A stretch of DNA of 64,000 nucleotides from Parvibaculaceae bacterium (GCA_019636015.1 JAHBYJ010000001.1:434001-498000), one strand, 5' to 3'; shown: positions 1 through 8,943, counted from the first letter of the stretch. Notes: a model not told the origin generated them from the letters alone. Numbers and translations are program-made.

Positions 1-1
1 G

Positions 2-2518
2 AACGACTTCGTGACGCGCCGCCTGATCGAGGCCGCGGGCGTCGTGCTGATGGCGCTTGTCGGCTTCTGCGTTCTTGCCGTGCTGAGCTGGTCGATCGAC
101 GATCCGAGCCTCAACAATGCGACGACGCGCGAACCCGCGAACTGGATGGGTCTGCCCGGCGCCTATACCGCCGATGTGCTGCTGCAGACGCTCGGCCTTG
201 CCTCGATCTTCCTGCTGCTGCCGCCCTTCGTCTGGGGACTGCGCGCCTTCACCCATCGCCTGACGAGCCTCATCGTCTTCCGCGTGGCCGCCTGGCTTGC
301 GGCGACGCTCACCGCCGCCGCTTTTTTCGGCGCGCTGCCGCATTTCACCTTCTGGCCTCTGCCGATCGGCCTTGGCGGCGTGCTCGGTCAGGCGCTGGCG
401 GCGCTTGGCCTCAGCCTTTTCGCGCCGATGACGGGCGCGGGCGCCGCCTATACGCTGACCGCGCTCATCGCGCTGCCTGCCGCCTTCTTTCTTCTCCTCT
501 TCGCCACCGAAACCTCGCTCTCCGATCTCCGCGCCGCATCCGATTGGGCCCGCGCGAAATTCGAGCGCGATGAAGACGAGGAAGAGGAACTCGAGCGCCG
601 TTATCCGGGCGGCATGCGCGCGCGCCGCCGCGATGCGCCCGCCGCCGATTTCCACCGCCCGCACCGCCCCGATGTCGAGCCGAGCAGGCTCCGCGTCGTG
701 GTCTGGACGGTGGGCGATACGCTCGGCGACTGGCGCGACCGGCTGCTGAAGCGTGGCGACTATGCGCCGCTCGACCCGGAAGAAATCGAAGCCGCGCGCC
801 AGGGGCGCCTCGGAAGTTTCGGCCGCCGCCATGCCGATGACGAGGACGAGACGCCGAAGCGCCGCCGCCGCGAAAGGCGCGATCCCGAAGACCGGATCGA
901 ACCGACACTGGCCGACAGACCCGCGCCGCGCGTGAACCGCTCGCTCGCAAAACCGGTGAAGCCCTCGAAGCGCGCCGCCCGCGAGGCGCAGCCGAAACTG
1001 CCGCTCGAACCGGCCGGCAATTACCAGCTGCCGCCCTTGAGCCTTCTCGCCAAGCCGAAACCGGTGACGAGCGTCGGCACGCAGCTCACCGACGAGGCGC
1101 TGCAGCAGAATGCGCGGCTTCTCGAATCCGTGCTCGACGATTTCGGCATTCGCGGCGAGATCATCTCGGTCCGCCCCGGCCCCGTCGTCACGCTTTACGA
1201 ACTCGAGCCCGCGCCTGGCATCAAGTCGTCCCGCGTGATCTCGCTCGCCGACGATATCGCCCGCTCGATGAGCGCGGTCTCGGCCCGCGTCGCCGTCGTG
1301 CCGGGCCGCAACGCGATCGGCATCGAACTGCCGAATGCGCGCCGCGAAACGGTCTATCTCCGCGAACTTCTGGAGACGCAGGATTACGAGAATTCAAGCT
1401 CGAAGCTGACGCTCGCGCTCGGCAAGAATATCGGCGGCGAGCCCGTGCTTTCCGATCTCGCGCGCATGCCGCACCTCCTGATCGCAGGCACCACGGGCTC
1501 CGGCAAGTCGGTCGGCATCAACACGATGATCCTGTCGCTCCTCTACCGGCTCTCGCCCGAGCAGTGCAAGCTCATCATGATCGACCCGAAGATGCTCGAA
1601 CTCTCCGTCTATGACGGCATTCCGCATCTTCTTGCCCCCGTCGTCACCGAACCCAAGAAGGCGGTCGTCGCCCTCAAATGGGTGGTGAAGGAGATGGAAG
1701 ACCGTTACCGCAAGATGTCGAAGGTCGGTGTACGGAACATCGACGGCTACAATACCCGCGTCGGCGAGGCGAACGAGCGGGGCGAAGTGCTGGTCCGCAC
1801 CGTGCAGACGGGTTTCGACAAGGAAACGGGCGAGGCGATCTACGAGGAAGAGGAGATGGACCTTTCGCCCATGCCCTTCATCGTCGTCATCGTCGACGAG
1901 ATGGCCGACCTGATGATGGTCGCAGGCAAGGAGATCGAGGCTGCCGTGCAGCGCCTCGCGCAGATGGCCCGCGCCGCCGGCATCCATATCGTGACGGCGA
2001 CGCAGCGCCCCTCGGTCGACGTCATCACCGGCACCATCAAGGCGAATTTCCCGACCCGCATCTCCTTCCAGGTGACCTCCAAGATCGACAGCCGCACCAT
2101 TCTGGGCGAGCAGGGCGCCGAGCAATTGCTGGGTCAGGGCGACATGCTCTACATGGCGGGCGGCGGCCGCATCCGCCGCGTCCACGGGCCTTTCGTCTCG
2201 GACGAGGAAGTCGAAAAGGTCGTGACCTTCCTGAAGAAGCAGGGCGTGCCGGAATATCTGGAAGCCATCACCGCCGAGGAAGAGAGCGGCGACGATCCCT
2301 TCGCCTTCGATGGCGGCGGCGGCACGGGCGACGACCTCTACGACAAGGCGGTCGCCATCGTCGCACGCGACAAGCGCGCCTCGACAAGCTACATCCAGCG
2401 CCGCCTGCAGATCGGCTATAACCGCGCGGCGCGCCTCATCGAACTTATGGAAGAACAGGGTGTCGTGAGCCCGCCCAATCATCAGGGCAAACGCGAGGTT
2501 CTCGTCGGAGATCACTGA
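2..2518 (+). CDS. ftsK: DNA translocase FtsK (5' end beyond window)
   Basis: Septal double-stranded DNA pump that moves the chromosome terminus through the closing division site and activates XerCD at dif. The frame is open to the left edge (N-D-F before a GTG at 11), so the true start is probably upstream. Hydrophobic segments fill about the first 170 residues counted from the GTG at 11, followed by a charged, Arg/Glu-rich linker to about residue 330. The RecA-like motor has Walker A GTTGSGKS near residue 493 and Walker B VVIVDEMAD near 625. The C-terminal gamma winged helix (about 775-835, RRLQIGYNRAARLIELME) reads KOPS. The short linker matches alphaproteobacterial FtsK. A lolA-like gene follows, as is common in this class. 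Confidence 0.96.
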   Translation, partial: NDFVTRRLIEAAGVVLMALVGFCVLAVLSWSIDDPSLNNATTREPANWMGLPGAYTADVLLQTLGLASIFLLLPPFVWGLRAFTHRLTSLIVFRVAAWLAATLTAAAFFGALPHFTFWPLPIGLGGVLGQALAALGLSLFAPMTGAGAAYTLTALIALPAAFFLLLFATETSLSDLRAASDWARAKFERDEDEEEELERRYPGGMRARRRDAPAADFHRPHRPDVEPSRLRVVVWTVGDTLGDWRDRLLKRGDYAPLDPEEIEAARQGRLGSFGRRHADDEDETPKRRRRERRDPEDRIEPTLADRPAPRVNRSLAKPVKPSKRAAREAQPKLPLEPAGNYQLPPLSLLAKPKPVTSVGTQLTDEALQQNARLLESVLDDFGIRGEIISVRPGPVVTLYELEPAPGIKSSRVISLADDIARSMSAVSARVAVVPGRNAIGIELPNARRETVYLRELLETQDYENSSSKLTLALGKNIGGEPVLSDLARMPHLLIAGTTGSGKSVGINTMILSLLYRLSPEQCKLIMIDPKMLELSVYDGIPHLLAPVVTEPKKAVVALKWVVKEMEDRYRKMSKVGVRNIDGYNTRVGEANERGEVLVRTVQTGFDKETGEAIYEEEEMDLSPMPFIVVIVDEMADLMMVAGKEIEAAVQRLAQMARAAGIHIVTATQRPSVDVITGTIKANFPTRISFQVTSKIDSRTILGEQGAEQLLGQGDMLYMAGGGRIRRVHGPFVSDEEVEKVVTFLKKQGVPEYLEAITAEEESGDDPFAFDGGGGTGDDLYDKAVAIVARDKRASTSYIQRRLQIGYNRAARLIELMEEQGVVSPPNHQGKREVLVGDH

Positions 2519-2531
2519 AAACACGTGTTTT
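2518..2531. promoter_or_regulatory. perfect 14-bp palindrome AAAACACGTGTTTT after ftsK
   Basis: The palindrome starts on the last base of the ftsK stop codon and runs into a T-run (GTTTTT). It could form the base of a weak terminator stem or be a protein-binding site with a CACGTG core. There is no GC-rich stem, so a strong intrinsic terminator is unlikely. Confidence 0.3.
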
Positions 2532-2606
2532 TCGGGATTAATTTCCTCTTTACCAACGCCGCCAAAAGGCCCTTCGGGGCTCCATATTTCGCCACAAAGG
2601 CCGCCC

Positions 2607-3335
2607 ATGATCTGGCTCATGAAAGACTTCGACCAGAACCATCGCCAGCGCCAGCGCATGCTCTATGCAGCAGCGGTGATCGGTCTCGGTCTTCTCTTCG
2701 TCACGGTGATCACGGCGGGAAGCCAGGCGCGTGCGGAAGCCGCCGCGGCGGCCGACATGCCGGTGGCGTCCGAAACAACGGCGATGGACGATGCCGATGC
2801 AAAGGCGCTTGCCGAGGCAAGCGCCTATTTGAATGCGCTGGACAGCATGCAGGGCGATTTCCTGCAGATGGGTCCCGATGGCTCGGTCGCCGAAGGCAAG
2901 TTCTATCTGCGCCGCCCGGGCCGCCTGCGCTTCGAATACAATCCGCCCGAGCGCCTGCTCGTCGTGGCGGACGGCACCTGGGTCGCCGTGAAGGACAGCA
3001 CCGCTCCCGCCCAGCGCTATCCCATCGCCTCGACGCCCCTCAGCCTCATTCTCGGCAGCAATGTCGATCTCTCCGGCAATGCCCGTGTGCTGAACGTCGA
3101 AAGCCAGCCCGGCGCCCTGCTGATCACCATCGCCGACCGCAAGGGCGAGGCCCCCGGCCAGATCACGCTGATCTTCGACCAGCCGCGCATGCAGCTGCGC
3201 CAATGGGTCGTGACCGACGCGCAGGGTCTGCAGACCACCGTGGCGCTGCGCAATGTCGAAACCGGCATCCGGGCCGACAATGCGCTTTTCGTGCTCCGCG
3301 AGGACCAGCGCCCGACGATCGGCGGACCGCGCTAG
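2607..3335 (+). CDS. lolA: LolA-like outer-membrane lipoprotein carrier
   Basis: Predicted periplasmic chaperone that takes lipoproteins from LolCDE and hands them to the outer membrane. The 242-residue product has a charged N-terminus, a hydrophobic stretch at about residues 19-37, then a signal-peptidase-like A-R-A site. The mature part is LolA-like: LNALDSMQGDFLQ, then G.FYLRRPGRLRFEY, then PL.LIL and the closing basic segment. The ATG at 2607 is preceded by AAAGG at good spacing. It lies 88 bp after ftsK, a conserved pairing in Alphaproteobacteria. Family assignment is by pattern; no lipidation cysteine is present, as expected for a soluble carrier. Confidence 0.85.
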   Translation: MIWLMKDFDQNHRQRQRMLYAAAVIGLGLLFVTVITAGSQARAEAAAAADMPVASETTAMDDADAKALAEASAYLNALDSMQGDFLQMGPDGSVAEGKFYLRRPGRLRFEYNPPERLLVVADGTWVAVKDSTAPAQRYPIASTPLSLILGSNVDLSGNARVLNVESQPGALLITIADRKGEAPGQITLIFDQPRMQLRQWVVTDAQGLQTTVALRNVETGIRADNALFVLREDQRPTIGGPR

Positions 3336-3449
3336 AAACCGCTGCTCGCTGGCGCCCCGGCCCGCCGTCTATTATCCTCAACGCATGAAGCCTGTTGCGC
3401 CGGTCCGCGCCTTGACCGGCCTTCGCGCGCGCGGATACTTGTGAGCTGC

Positions 3450-4271
3450 ATGACCCGAAAATCGCATCGCCGGCCCGTTATCGGCATCCCTTGTGACGTG
3501 AAGATGCTGGGGCCCCACCCCTTTCACGCTGTGGGCGAGAAATATATCGCCGCTGTCGATGGCGGCGCGGGCTGCCAGCCCGTTCTCCTGCCGGTGCCGC
3601 GCGCCACGGCGGGCGAACCCTTCGACAGCAGCGCGAAGCTCGACGAGATATTCTCGCTCTGCGACGGGATTTTCCTCACCGGCTCGCATTCGAATGTCCA
3701 TCCGGAACATTATGGCGGCACGCCGCCTCGCGAAGGCGTTCTCATCGACCGGCAGCGCGATGCGCTGACGCTCGCGCTGATCCGCGAATGCGTCGCCCGC
3801 GCCGTGCCGCTCTTCGTCGTCTGCCGCGGCTTTCAGGAGATGAATGTCGCCTTCGGCGGCACGCTGCACCAGCATCTCCAGGAAATGCCGGGCGAGCCGG
3901 GCTTCGCCCCCCGCTTAGACCATCGCGAGAACAAGGACGATCCGCTCGAGGCGCAATACGGCCCCGCCCATGAGGTGACGCTCGAAGCGGGCGGCGCCTT
4001 CGAGAAGCTCCTCGGCACACGGACGATCCGCGTGAACTCGCTGCACGGTCAGGGCATCGCCCGGCTGGCGGATCGCCTCGCCGTCGAGGGCCGCGCGCCC
4101 GACGGCACGGTGGAGGCGGTGCGCGTGAAGGAGGCGAATGCCTTCGCGCTCGGCGTGCAATGGCACCCGGAATGGAAATACTGGGAGAACGATATCTCGC
4201 AAAGACTTTTCGGCGCCTTCGGAGACGCCGCGCGCGAGGCGGCGCATGGGGCGGCATCCGTCCCGGCTTGA
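3450..4271 (+). CDS. puuD: class I glutamine amidotransferase, gamma-glutamyl-GABA hydrolase type
   Basis: Likely hydrolyses gamma-glutamyl-gamma-aminobutyrate, or a similar gamma-glutamyl amide, at the end of the gamma-glutamylated putrescine route. The peptidase C26 triad is visible: nucleophile Cys125 in VVCRGFQE, and His239 and Glu241 in GVQWHPEW. The N-terminus RPVIGIPCD is typical of PuuD. I used the ATG at 3450; a GTG at 3441 is in the same frame and neither has a clear Shine-Dalgarno site. It sits 21 bp upstream of a PuuA-like ligase, which supports the polyamine role. Substrate is inferred from family and context. Confidence 0.85.
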   Translation: MTRKSHRRPVIGIPCDVKMLGPHPFHAVGEKYIAAVDGGAGCQPVLLPVPRATAGEPFDSSAKLDEIFSLCDGIFLTGSHSNVHPEHYGGTPPREGVLIDRQRDALTLALIRECVARAVPLFVVCRGFQEMNVAFGGTLHQHLQEMPGEPGFAPRLDHRENKDDPLEAQYGPAHEVTLEAGGAFEKLLGTRTIRVNSLHGQGIARLADRLAVEGRAPDGTVEAVRVKEANAFALGVQWHPEWKYWENDISQRLFGAFGDAAREAAHGAASVPA

Positions 4272-4292
4272 TCAAGGAAAGAGTGGTGTCCC

Positions 4293-5675
4293 ATGGAAAT
4301 GGGCGAGGAAAAGGAAGAAGCGGTCTCGACGGTCGAGGATCTGGTGAAGTGGCTGAAGGACCGCCGCATCACCGAGGTCGAATGCATGGTCTCCGACATG
4401 GCCGGCATCGCCCGCGGCAAGATCATTCCGACGCGGAAATTCATCGCCGGTCTCAATGACCGGTCGCTGAAGCTGCCGGAGTCGATCTTCGGCCAGACCG
4501 TGACCGGCGACTATGTCGACAGCGATTTCCTCGGCGACATCGAGCCCGACATCGTTCTCGATCCCGATCCCGCCACCGTCCGCGTCGTGCCCTGGTACGA
4601 CGAGCCGACGGCGCAGATCATCTGCGATGCGAATTACCGCGACGGAAGCCCCGTGCCCATCGCGCCGCGCAACGTGCTGAAGCGCGTCCTCGCGCTGTTC
4701 GAGGACAAGGGCTGGCAGCCCGTCGTCGCGCCCGAAATCGAGTTCTATCTCGCGGCGAAGAATATCGACCCCGACTATCCGCTGGAGCCGCCCGTCGGCG
4801 CCAATGGCCGTCAGGAAACCGCGCGCCAGTCCTACGGCATCGATGCGGTCAACGAGTTCGATCCGATCTTCGAGGACATGTACGATTTCTGCGAGGCGCA
4901 GAACCTCGATATCGACACGCTGATTCACGAGTCGGGCGCGGCCCAGGTCGAGATCAATTTCGATCATGGCGATCCGCTCGAAATCGCCGATCAGGCCTTC
5001 CTCTTCAAGCGCACCATGCGGCAGGCGGCATTGCGCCACGGCATCTATGCGACCTTCATGGCAAAGCCCTATGAAGGCGAGCCCGGCAGCGCCATGCATA
5101 TCCACCAGTCGATCGTGAGCGCGGAGACGGGCGACAATCTTTTCGCGACCAAGCAGGGCAAGGACACGAAGCTCTTTCTCGGCTACATCGCCGGCCTGCA
5201 GAAATTCCTGCCCGACGCGATGGCCTTGATCGCGCCGAACGTCAATTCCTACCGCCGCATCGTCCGCGACCATGCCGCCCCCATCAACACCCATTGGGGC
5301 CATGAGAACCGGACGGTCGGGCTCCGCGTACCGGAAGCGAAACGGCAGGGCCGACGCGTCGAGAACCGAGTGCCGGGGGCGGACGCGAACCCCTATCTCG
5401 CCATCGCGACCTCGCTCGCCTGCGGCTATATCGGCATGGTGAACGACCTGAAGCCGACCAAGGAAATGACGGGCAATGCCTATGACAGCAAGCGCTACGC
5501 GCTGCCCCGCCACCTCCTCGACGCGCTCGACAATCTGCGCACGGCAACCGAACTCAAGGAAGTCCTCGGCGCCGATTTCGTGACGCTCTACATGGACGTG
5601 AAACTCACCGAACACGAAGCCTACCAGCAGGTCATCTCCGCCTGGGAGCGCGAGCATCTTCTGCTGAACGTGTGA
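4293..5675 (+). CDS. puuA: glutamine synthetase family, gamma-glutamylputrescine synthetase type
   Basis: ATP-dependent ligase expected to join glutamate to putrescine or another amine. The 460 residues carry the type III-like GS layout: N-terminal beta-grasp with M.SDMAGIARGK, the catalytic ESGAAQVEINF and MHIHQS segments, and the ATP/glutamate-binding NRTVGLRVPEA and ENRVPGADANPYL stretches. PuuA-type proteins lack the adenylylation tyrosine region of GlnA. The gene follows a PuuD-like gene closely and its stop codon is only 4 bp from the convergent hydrolase gene. An spuC-like transaminase lies 1.9 kb on. Exact amine substrate is not determined by sequence. Confidence 0.87.
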   Translation: MEMGEEKEEAVSTVEDLVKWLKDRRITEVECMVSDMAGIARGKIIPTRKFIAGLNDRSLKLPESIFGQTVTGDYVDSDFLGDIEPDIVLDPDPATVRVVPWYDEPTAQIICDANYRDGSPVPIAPRNVLKRVLALFEDKGWQPVVAPEIEFYLAAKNIDPDYPLEPPVGANGRQETARQSYGIDAVNEFDPIFEDMYDFCEAQNLDIDTLIHESGAAQVEINFDHGDPLEIADQAFLFKRTMRQAALRHGIYATFMAKPYEGEPGSAMHIHQSIVSAETGDNLFATKQGKDTKLFLGYIAGLQKFLPDAMALIAPNVNSYRRIVRDHAAPINTHWGHENRTVGLRVPEAKRQGRRVENRVPGADANPYLAIATSLACGYIGMVNDLKPTKEMTGNAYDSKRYALPRHLLDALDNLRTATELKEVLGADFVTLYMDVKLTEHEAYQQVISAWEREHLLLNV

Positions 5676-5679
5676 GCGT

Positions 5680-6681
5680 TTATTCTTCGTGAGACAAAAG
5701 GAAAGCTGACAAGGCTCGTCCCGTTTCGGCAGGGCGTTCGAGCATCGGCAAATGACCGCACCCTTTGAGAATCCGGAGCTTTGCATTTTGCAGCCGGTCT
5801 GCAAGCTCTTGCGCACCTGAAACATGGAACACGCGCTCGCGGTCGCACCAGAGAACGAAGGCGGGTGCGGAAATTCTCGGGATGGCCCGCGGAAAGTCTT
5901 CGGCATGCGTCGCGCCGACTTCGGCCCAGATGCGTTTGTTCTTCGCTGGATCAGCAGCGTCGCGCGCTGCCCAAAGATCGAGGATCGGTTGCGGGATGAA
6001 CGGCATCGTGTCGAACAGATAGTGAAAACGGTCGAAGTAGGCTTCTTTGCTCGTCACAACCATCGGCGACGGGCCGCCGGCGGCAATCGCGCGTTCCATT
6101 TCACTGGGCTGCGCCCCCGGCACACGCGGCGCACCGCCGACAAAGCTGACCGACAAAACTTCCTTCGGCCATCGCGCCGCCATGATGCCGACAATCGCGC
6201 CGCCCATCGAGTTGCCGGCGAGGTGATAGCGGTCCAGACCAAGCGCCGTTAGAAAATCGTGGAGCCGTTCGACTTGCTGGTCATAGGCATAGGTTCCGCC
6301 GGCCGGTATCCCGCTCTCGCCGAACCCTGCAAGATCGGGAACGATGACCCGGAAGTTTCCGGTCAGACGCCCGGCAACGCCGTTCCAGTGATCCTTCTCG
6401 GCGTAAATTCCGTGCACCAGCACGACAGCATCGCCTTCGCCGCCTTCCAGGTAGACGATGCGCGCGCCGCCAACCTCGATTGATTTCTCGGCCAACCCTG
6501 CCCCGTAGCGTTGCAACGACTGCGTTGCCGCGAGCAGTGTTCTGGGGCTGCCCCAATAGACAGCAATCCCGGCGACAAGACCCGCTGCCGCAAGAAGAAG
6601 GCCCGCAAGCATTAGGCGGTTGGACCAACCGCCGGGAATTCGCATCCGCCATTTGTCGTAAATCTGGTGAAGAGCAGCCAT
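5680..6681 (-). CDS. membrane-anchored alpha/beta hydrolase
   Basis: The 333-residue product has a single hydrophobic anchor at about residues 24-43 and an alpha/beta-hydrolase fold after it. Visible parts are the oxyanion segment VHGIYAEKDHW, nucleophile elbow GNSMGG with Ser158, and catalytic His310 in GCGHLPMLERP. The start at 6681 is chosen because GGAGG lies just before it. Longer upstream reading is possible but runs through the operator. It is divergent from a TetR gene and probably repressed by it. The pair interrupts the puu/spuC group and is visibly less GC-rich than its neighbours, suggesting later insertion. Esterase or lipase activity is likely; the substrate is unknown. Confidence 0.85.
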   Translation of the reverse strand: MAALHQIYDKWRMRIPGGWSNRLMLAGLLLAAAGLVAGIAVYWGSPRTLLAATQSLQRYGAGLAEKSIEVGGARIVYLEGGEGDAVVLVHGIYAEKDHWNGVAGRLTGNFRVIVPDLAGFGESGIPAGGTYAYDQQVERLHDFLTALGLDRYHLAGNSMGGAIVGIMAARWPKEVLSVSFVGGAPRVPGAQPSEMERAIAAGGPSPMVVTSKEAYFDRFHYLFDTMPFIPQPILDLWAARDAADPAKNKRIWAEVGATHAEDFPRAIPRISAPAFVLWCDRERVFHVSGAQELADRLQNAKLRILKGCGHLPMLERPAETGRALSAFLLSHEE

Positions 6682-6690
6682 ATATCCTCC

Positions 6691-6743
6691 AAAGCATACC
6701 GATCTGTCTACTTTTGACGAAGCTAGACAGATCTGTATGCTTT
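6691..6743. promoter_or_regulatory. divergent promoter/operator with 20-bp inverted repeat
   Basis: Left arm 6691-6710 and right arm 6724-6743 are inverted copies matching at 19 of 20 positions, with a 13-bp spacer. Each arm holds a smaller palindrome around ACAGATCTGT (exact at 6727-6736). For the TetR gene, TTGACG (6714-6719) and TATGCT (6736-6741) are 16 bp apart. The mirror TATGCT for the hydrolase is at 6698-6693. Each arm thus overlaps one -10 element, an arrangement fit for a TetR dimer at each arm controlling both genes. Confidence 0.75.
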
Positions 6744-6781
6744 GGCAAGCCCGCCCATGGATTTTCAGGAGAAGCTGCGTC

Positions 6782-7348
6782 ATGGCTGCCCGCCCAACCC
6801 CTCGCCGCGACCGGCTTGTCGATACGGCATTGCGCCTTTTCGCGATTGAGGGCTTTCACGGCACCGGCATCGACCGAATTCTGGCCGAGTCAGGCGTTTC
6901 CAAGATGACGCTCTACAAGCATTTCCCGTCCAAGGACGATTTGATATTGGCGGCGCTCCGGCGACGAGACGAAAGTTACAGAGCCTGGCTCGAGACCGAA
7001 GTCGCGGCCCGCATTGAAACGGGCGAGCACCCGCTGGTTGCCTATGTCCATGCGATCCAGACATGGTGTGACCGGCCGCAGTTCAACGGATGCACATTCA
7101 TCAACGCTGCCGGTGAATTTGGCGATCCGAAGCACCCGGTTCATCGGGCGGCTGGCGAACACAAGCAGGCGATGCTTGCCTTCGTCGAACAGCTTGCCCG
7201 CGACGCCAGCTGCAACCATCCGCAAGAAATCGCGTTGCAGACAAGACTGCTATGCGACGGCGCAACGGTAATGAAGCAGGCAATCCGCAGCGACCGGGGA
7301 TTCGAAGCGGCTGCCGAGGCCGTCAAACGCCTGGCCAACATCAGTTGA
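6782..7348 (+). CDS. TetR/AcrR family repressor
   Basis: One-component regulator, 188 residues. The N-terminal domain is a standard TetR helix-turn-helix (about residues 25-50, IDRILAESGVSKMTLYKHFP). The C-terminal ligand domain has the Cys-containing FNGCTFINAAGEF segment seen in a TetR subgroup. I chose ATG 6782, with AGGAG upstream, over an earlier start at 6737 that would lie in the operator. It faces the hydrolase gene across a long inverted repeat, so autorepression and control of the hydrolase are the simplest reading. The inducer may be the hydrolase substrate or product; this is inference. Confidence 0.88.
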   Translation: MAARPTPRRDRLVDTALRLFAIEGFHGTGIDRILAESGVSKMTLYKHFPSKDDLILAALRRRDESYRAWLETEVAARIETGEHPLVAYVHAIQTWCDRPQFNGCTFINAAGEFGDPKHPVHRAAGEHKQAMLAFVEQLARDASCNHPQEIALQTRLLCDGATVMKQAIRSDRGFEAAAEAVKRLANIS

Positions 7349-7392
7349 GCCGGAAACTGGCCCCCCGCCGCCCCCTCCCCTATACTCGCTCC

Positions 7393-7485
7393 ATGACAAG
7401 CGATGCCTTCACACCTGCCGCGCGGATGCGGCTCGCCAAGCGCGAGTTGCTGATCCTCTGCGCCCGCATCGGCTATAACCCGTAA
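7393..7485 (+). CDS. possible 30-residue leader peptide before the transaminase gene
   Basis: A 30-codon frame, MTSDAFTPAARMRLAKRELL onward, ends in ARIGYNP. There is no Shine-Dalgarno site, but TATACT at 7381-7386 lies 6 bp before the ATG, so a leaderless start is possible. No good -35 was seen. A stem (7495-7503 with 7510-7518) follows 9 bp after the stop. This is suggestive of a leader peptide/attenuator upstream of the transaminase at 7561, but chance is a real alternative. Confidence 0.25.
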   Translation: MTSDAFTPAARMRLAKRELLILCARIGYNP

Positions 7486-7494
7486 ATCCGCTCC

Positions 7495-7518
7495 GGCGCG
7501 GCCCCGCAAGGCTGCGCC
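7495..7518 (+). terminator. hairpin between small frame and transaminase gene
   Basis: GGCGCGGCC (7495-7503) can pair with GGCTGCGCC (7510-7518), 8 of 9 positions, across a CCGCAA loop. A pyrimidine-rich but not U-only tract (CTTCCGCATCTCTCTTTC) follows. It may be a weak terminator or attenuator in the leader of the downstream gene. Confidence 0.3.
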
Positions 7519-7560
7519 CTTCCGCATCTCTCTTTCATTCGGAACACGGAGCAAATTCCC

Positions 7561-8943
7561 ATGTCGCAGACCGCCGCACTCTCGAACCAGACGAAACGCT
7601 GGCAGGAGATGGACGCCGCCCATCACCTCCACCCCTTCACGACGCACAAGGACCTCGCTGCCAAGGGCGCGCGCGTCATCACTCATGCCGAAGGCGTCTA
7701 TCTCTACGACTCGGAAGGCAACCGCATCATCGACGGCATGGCGGGCCTCTGGTGCGTGCAGGTGGGCTATGGCCGCGAGGAACTGGCGCAGGCGGGCTAC
7801 AAGGCGCTGAAGGAACTTTCCTACTACAACAACTTTTTCCAGACGACGAACCCCTACGCCGCCGAACTCTCGCAGAAGCTCGCCGAAGTCTGCCCGAAAG
7901 GCATCGACCGCTTCTTCTTCGCGAATTCGGGTTCCGAAGGAAACGACAGCGCGGTGAAGATCATCCGCTATTTCTGGAACCTGCAGGGCAAGCCTAACAA
8001 GAAACTCTTCATCGCCCGCAAGAAGGCCTATCACGGCGTGACGATGGTCGCGGCCTCGCTGTCCGGCCTGACGCATATGCACCCGCAGGCGGACCTGCCG
8101 ATGCCGGGCTTCCATCATGTCGAATGCCCGGACTGGTTTGCCGAAGGCGGCGCCCGCACGCCGGAGGAACACGGGGCCTTCGCCGCGAAGAGCCTCGAGG
8201 ACAAGATCCTCGAACTCGGTGCGGAGAACGTCGCCGCCTTCGTCGCCGAGCCCGTGCAGGGCGCGGGCGGCCTCATCATTCCGCCCGCGAATTACTGGGC
8301 GGAGATCCAGCGCATCTGCCGCAAATACGATGTGCTGCTCCACATCGACGAAGTGATCTGCGGCTTCGGCCGCACCGGCCGGTGGTTCGGCTCGGACACG
8401 TTCGGCATCGAGCCCGACATGATCAACATGGCGAAGGGCCTCTCCTCCGGCTATCAGCCGATCGCCGCCGTCGGTCTCGGCAAGCGCGTCGGCGATGTCG
8501 TCTTCAATTCGGACGAGGAGTGGTCGCACGGCTTCACCTATTCCGGCCACCCGGTCGCGGCCGCCGTCGCGCTCGCCAATCTCGAACTCATGCAGAAGGA
8601 AAAGCTCGTCGAAAAGGCGGGGGGCGAAACCGGCGCGCATTTCCAGAAGCGGCTTGCCGAACTCGACGCCCATCCGCTGGTCGGCGGCACGCGCGGCGTC
8701 GGCCTCCTCGGCGCGATCGAGCTCGTTAAGGACAAGAAGACCCGCGAGAAATTCCCCGATGTCGGCACCACCGGCGCGGTCTGCCGCAATCACTGCTTTG
8801 CGAACGGCCTCATCATGCGCGCCATCGGCGACACCATGGTGCTGAGCCCGCCGCTTTCGATCACGACGGGCGAAATCGACGAACTCTTCGCCCTCGCCCG
8901 GCGCTGCATCGACCTGACGGCGAAAGACCTCGGCGTCGCCTGA
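7561..8943 (+). CDS. spuC: putrescine/omega-amino acid-pyruvate transaminase (class III)
   Basis: PLP enzyme predicted to move the amino group of putrescine or a similar omega-amine to pyruvate. The 460-residue length and motifs fit SpuC-like class III transaminases: PFTTHKDL near the start, SGSEGNDSAVK for phosphate binding, AYHGVT, EPVQGAGG, the DEVICGFGRTG segment, and the Schiff-base lysine at residue 292 in NMAKGLSSGYQP. Together with the puuD- and puuA-like genes it suggests both glutamylated and direct transamination routes for polyamines. It probably belonged to that cluster before the hydrolase-TetR pair came between. Amine range cannot be read from sequence. Confidence 0.88.
   Translation: MSQTAALSNQTKRWQEMDAAHHLHPFTTHKDLAAKGARVITHAEGVYLYDSEGNRIIDGMAGLWCVQVGYGREELAQAGYKALKELSYYNNFFQTTNPYAAELSQKLAEVCPKGIDRFFFANSGSEGNDSAVKIIRYFWNLQGKPNKKLFIARKKAYHGVTMVAASLSGLTHMHPQADLPMPGFHHVECPDWFAEGGARTPEEHGAFAAKSLEDKILELGAENVAAFVAEPVQGAGGLIIPPANYWAEIQRICRKYDVLLHIDEVICGFGRTGRWFGSDTFGIEPDMINMAKGLSSGYQPIAAVGLGKRVGDVVFNSDEEWSHGFTYSGHPVAAAVALANLELMQKEKLVEKAGGETGAHFQKRLAELDAHPLVGGTRGVGLLGAIELVKDKKTREKFPDVGTTGAVCRNHCFANGLIMRAIGDTMVLSPPLSITTGEIDELFALARRCIDLTAKDLGVA

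Noticed and set aside
4272..5906. 544-codon open frame on the minus strand
   Set aside because: Antisense of the puuA-like gene; no recognisable protein features.
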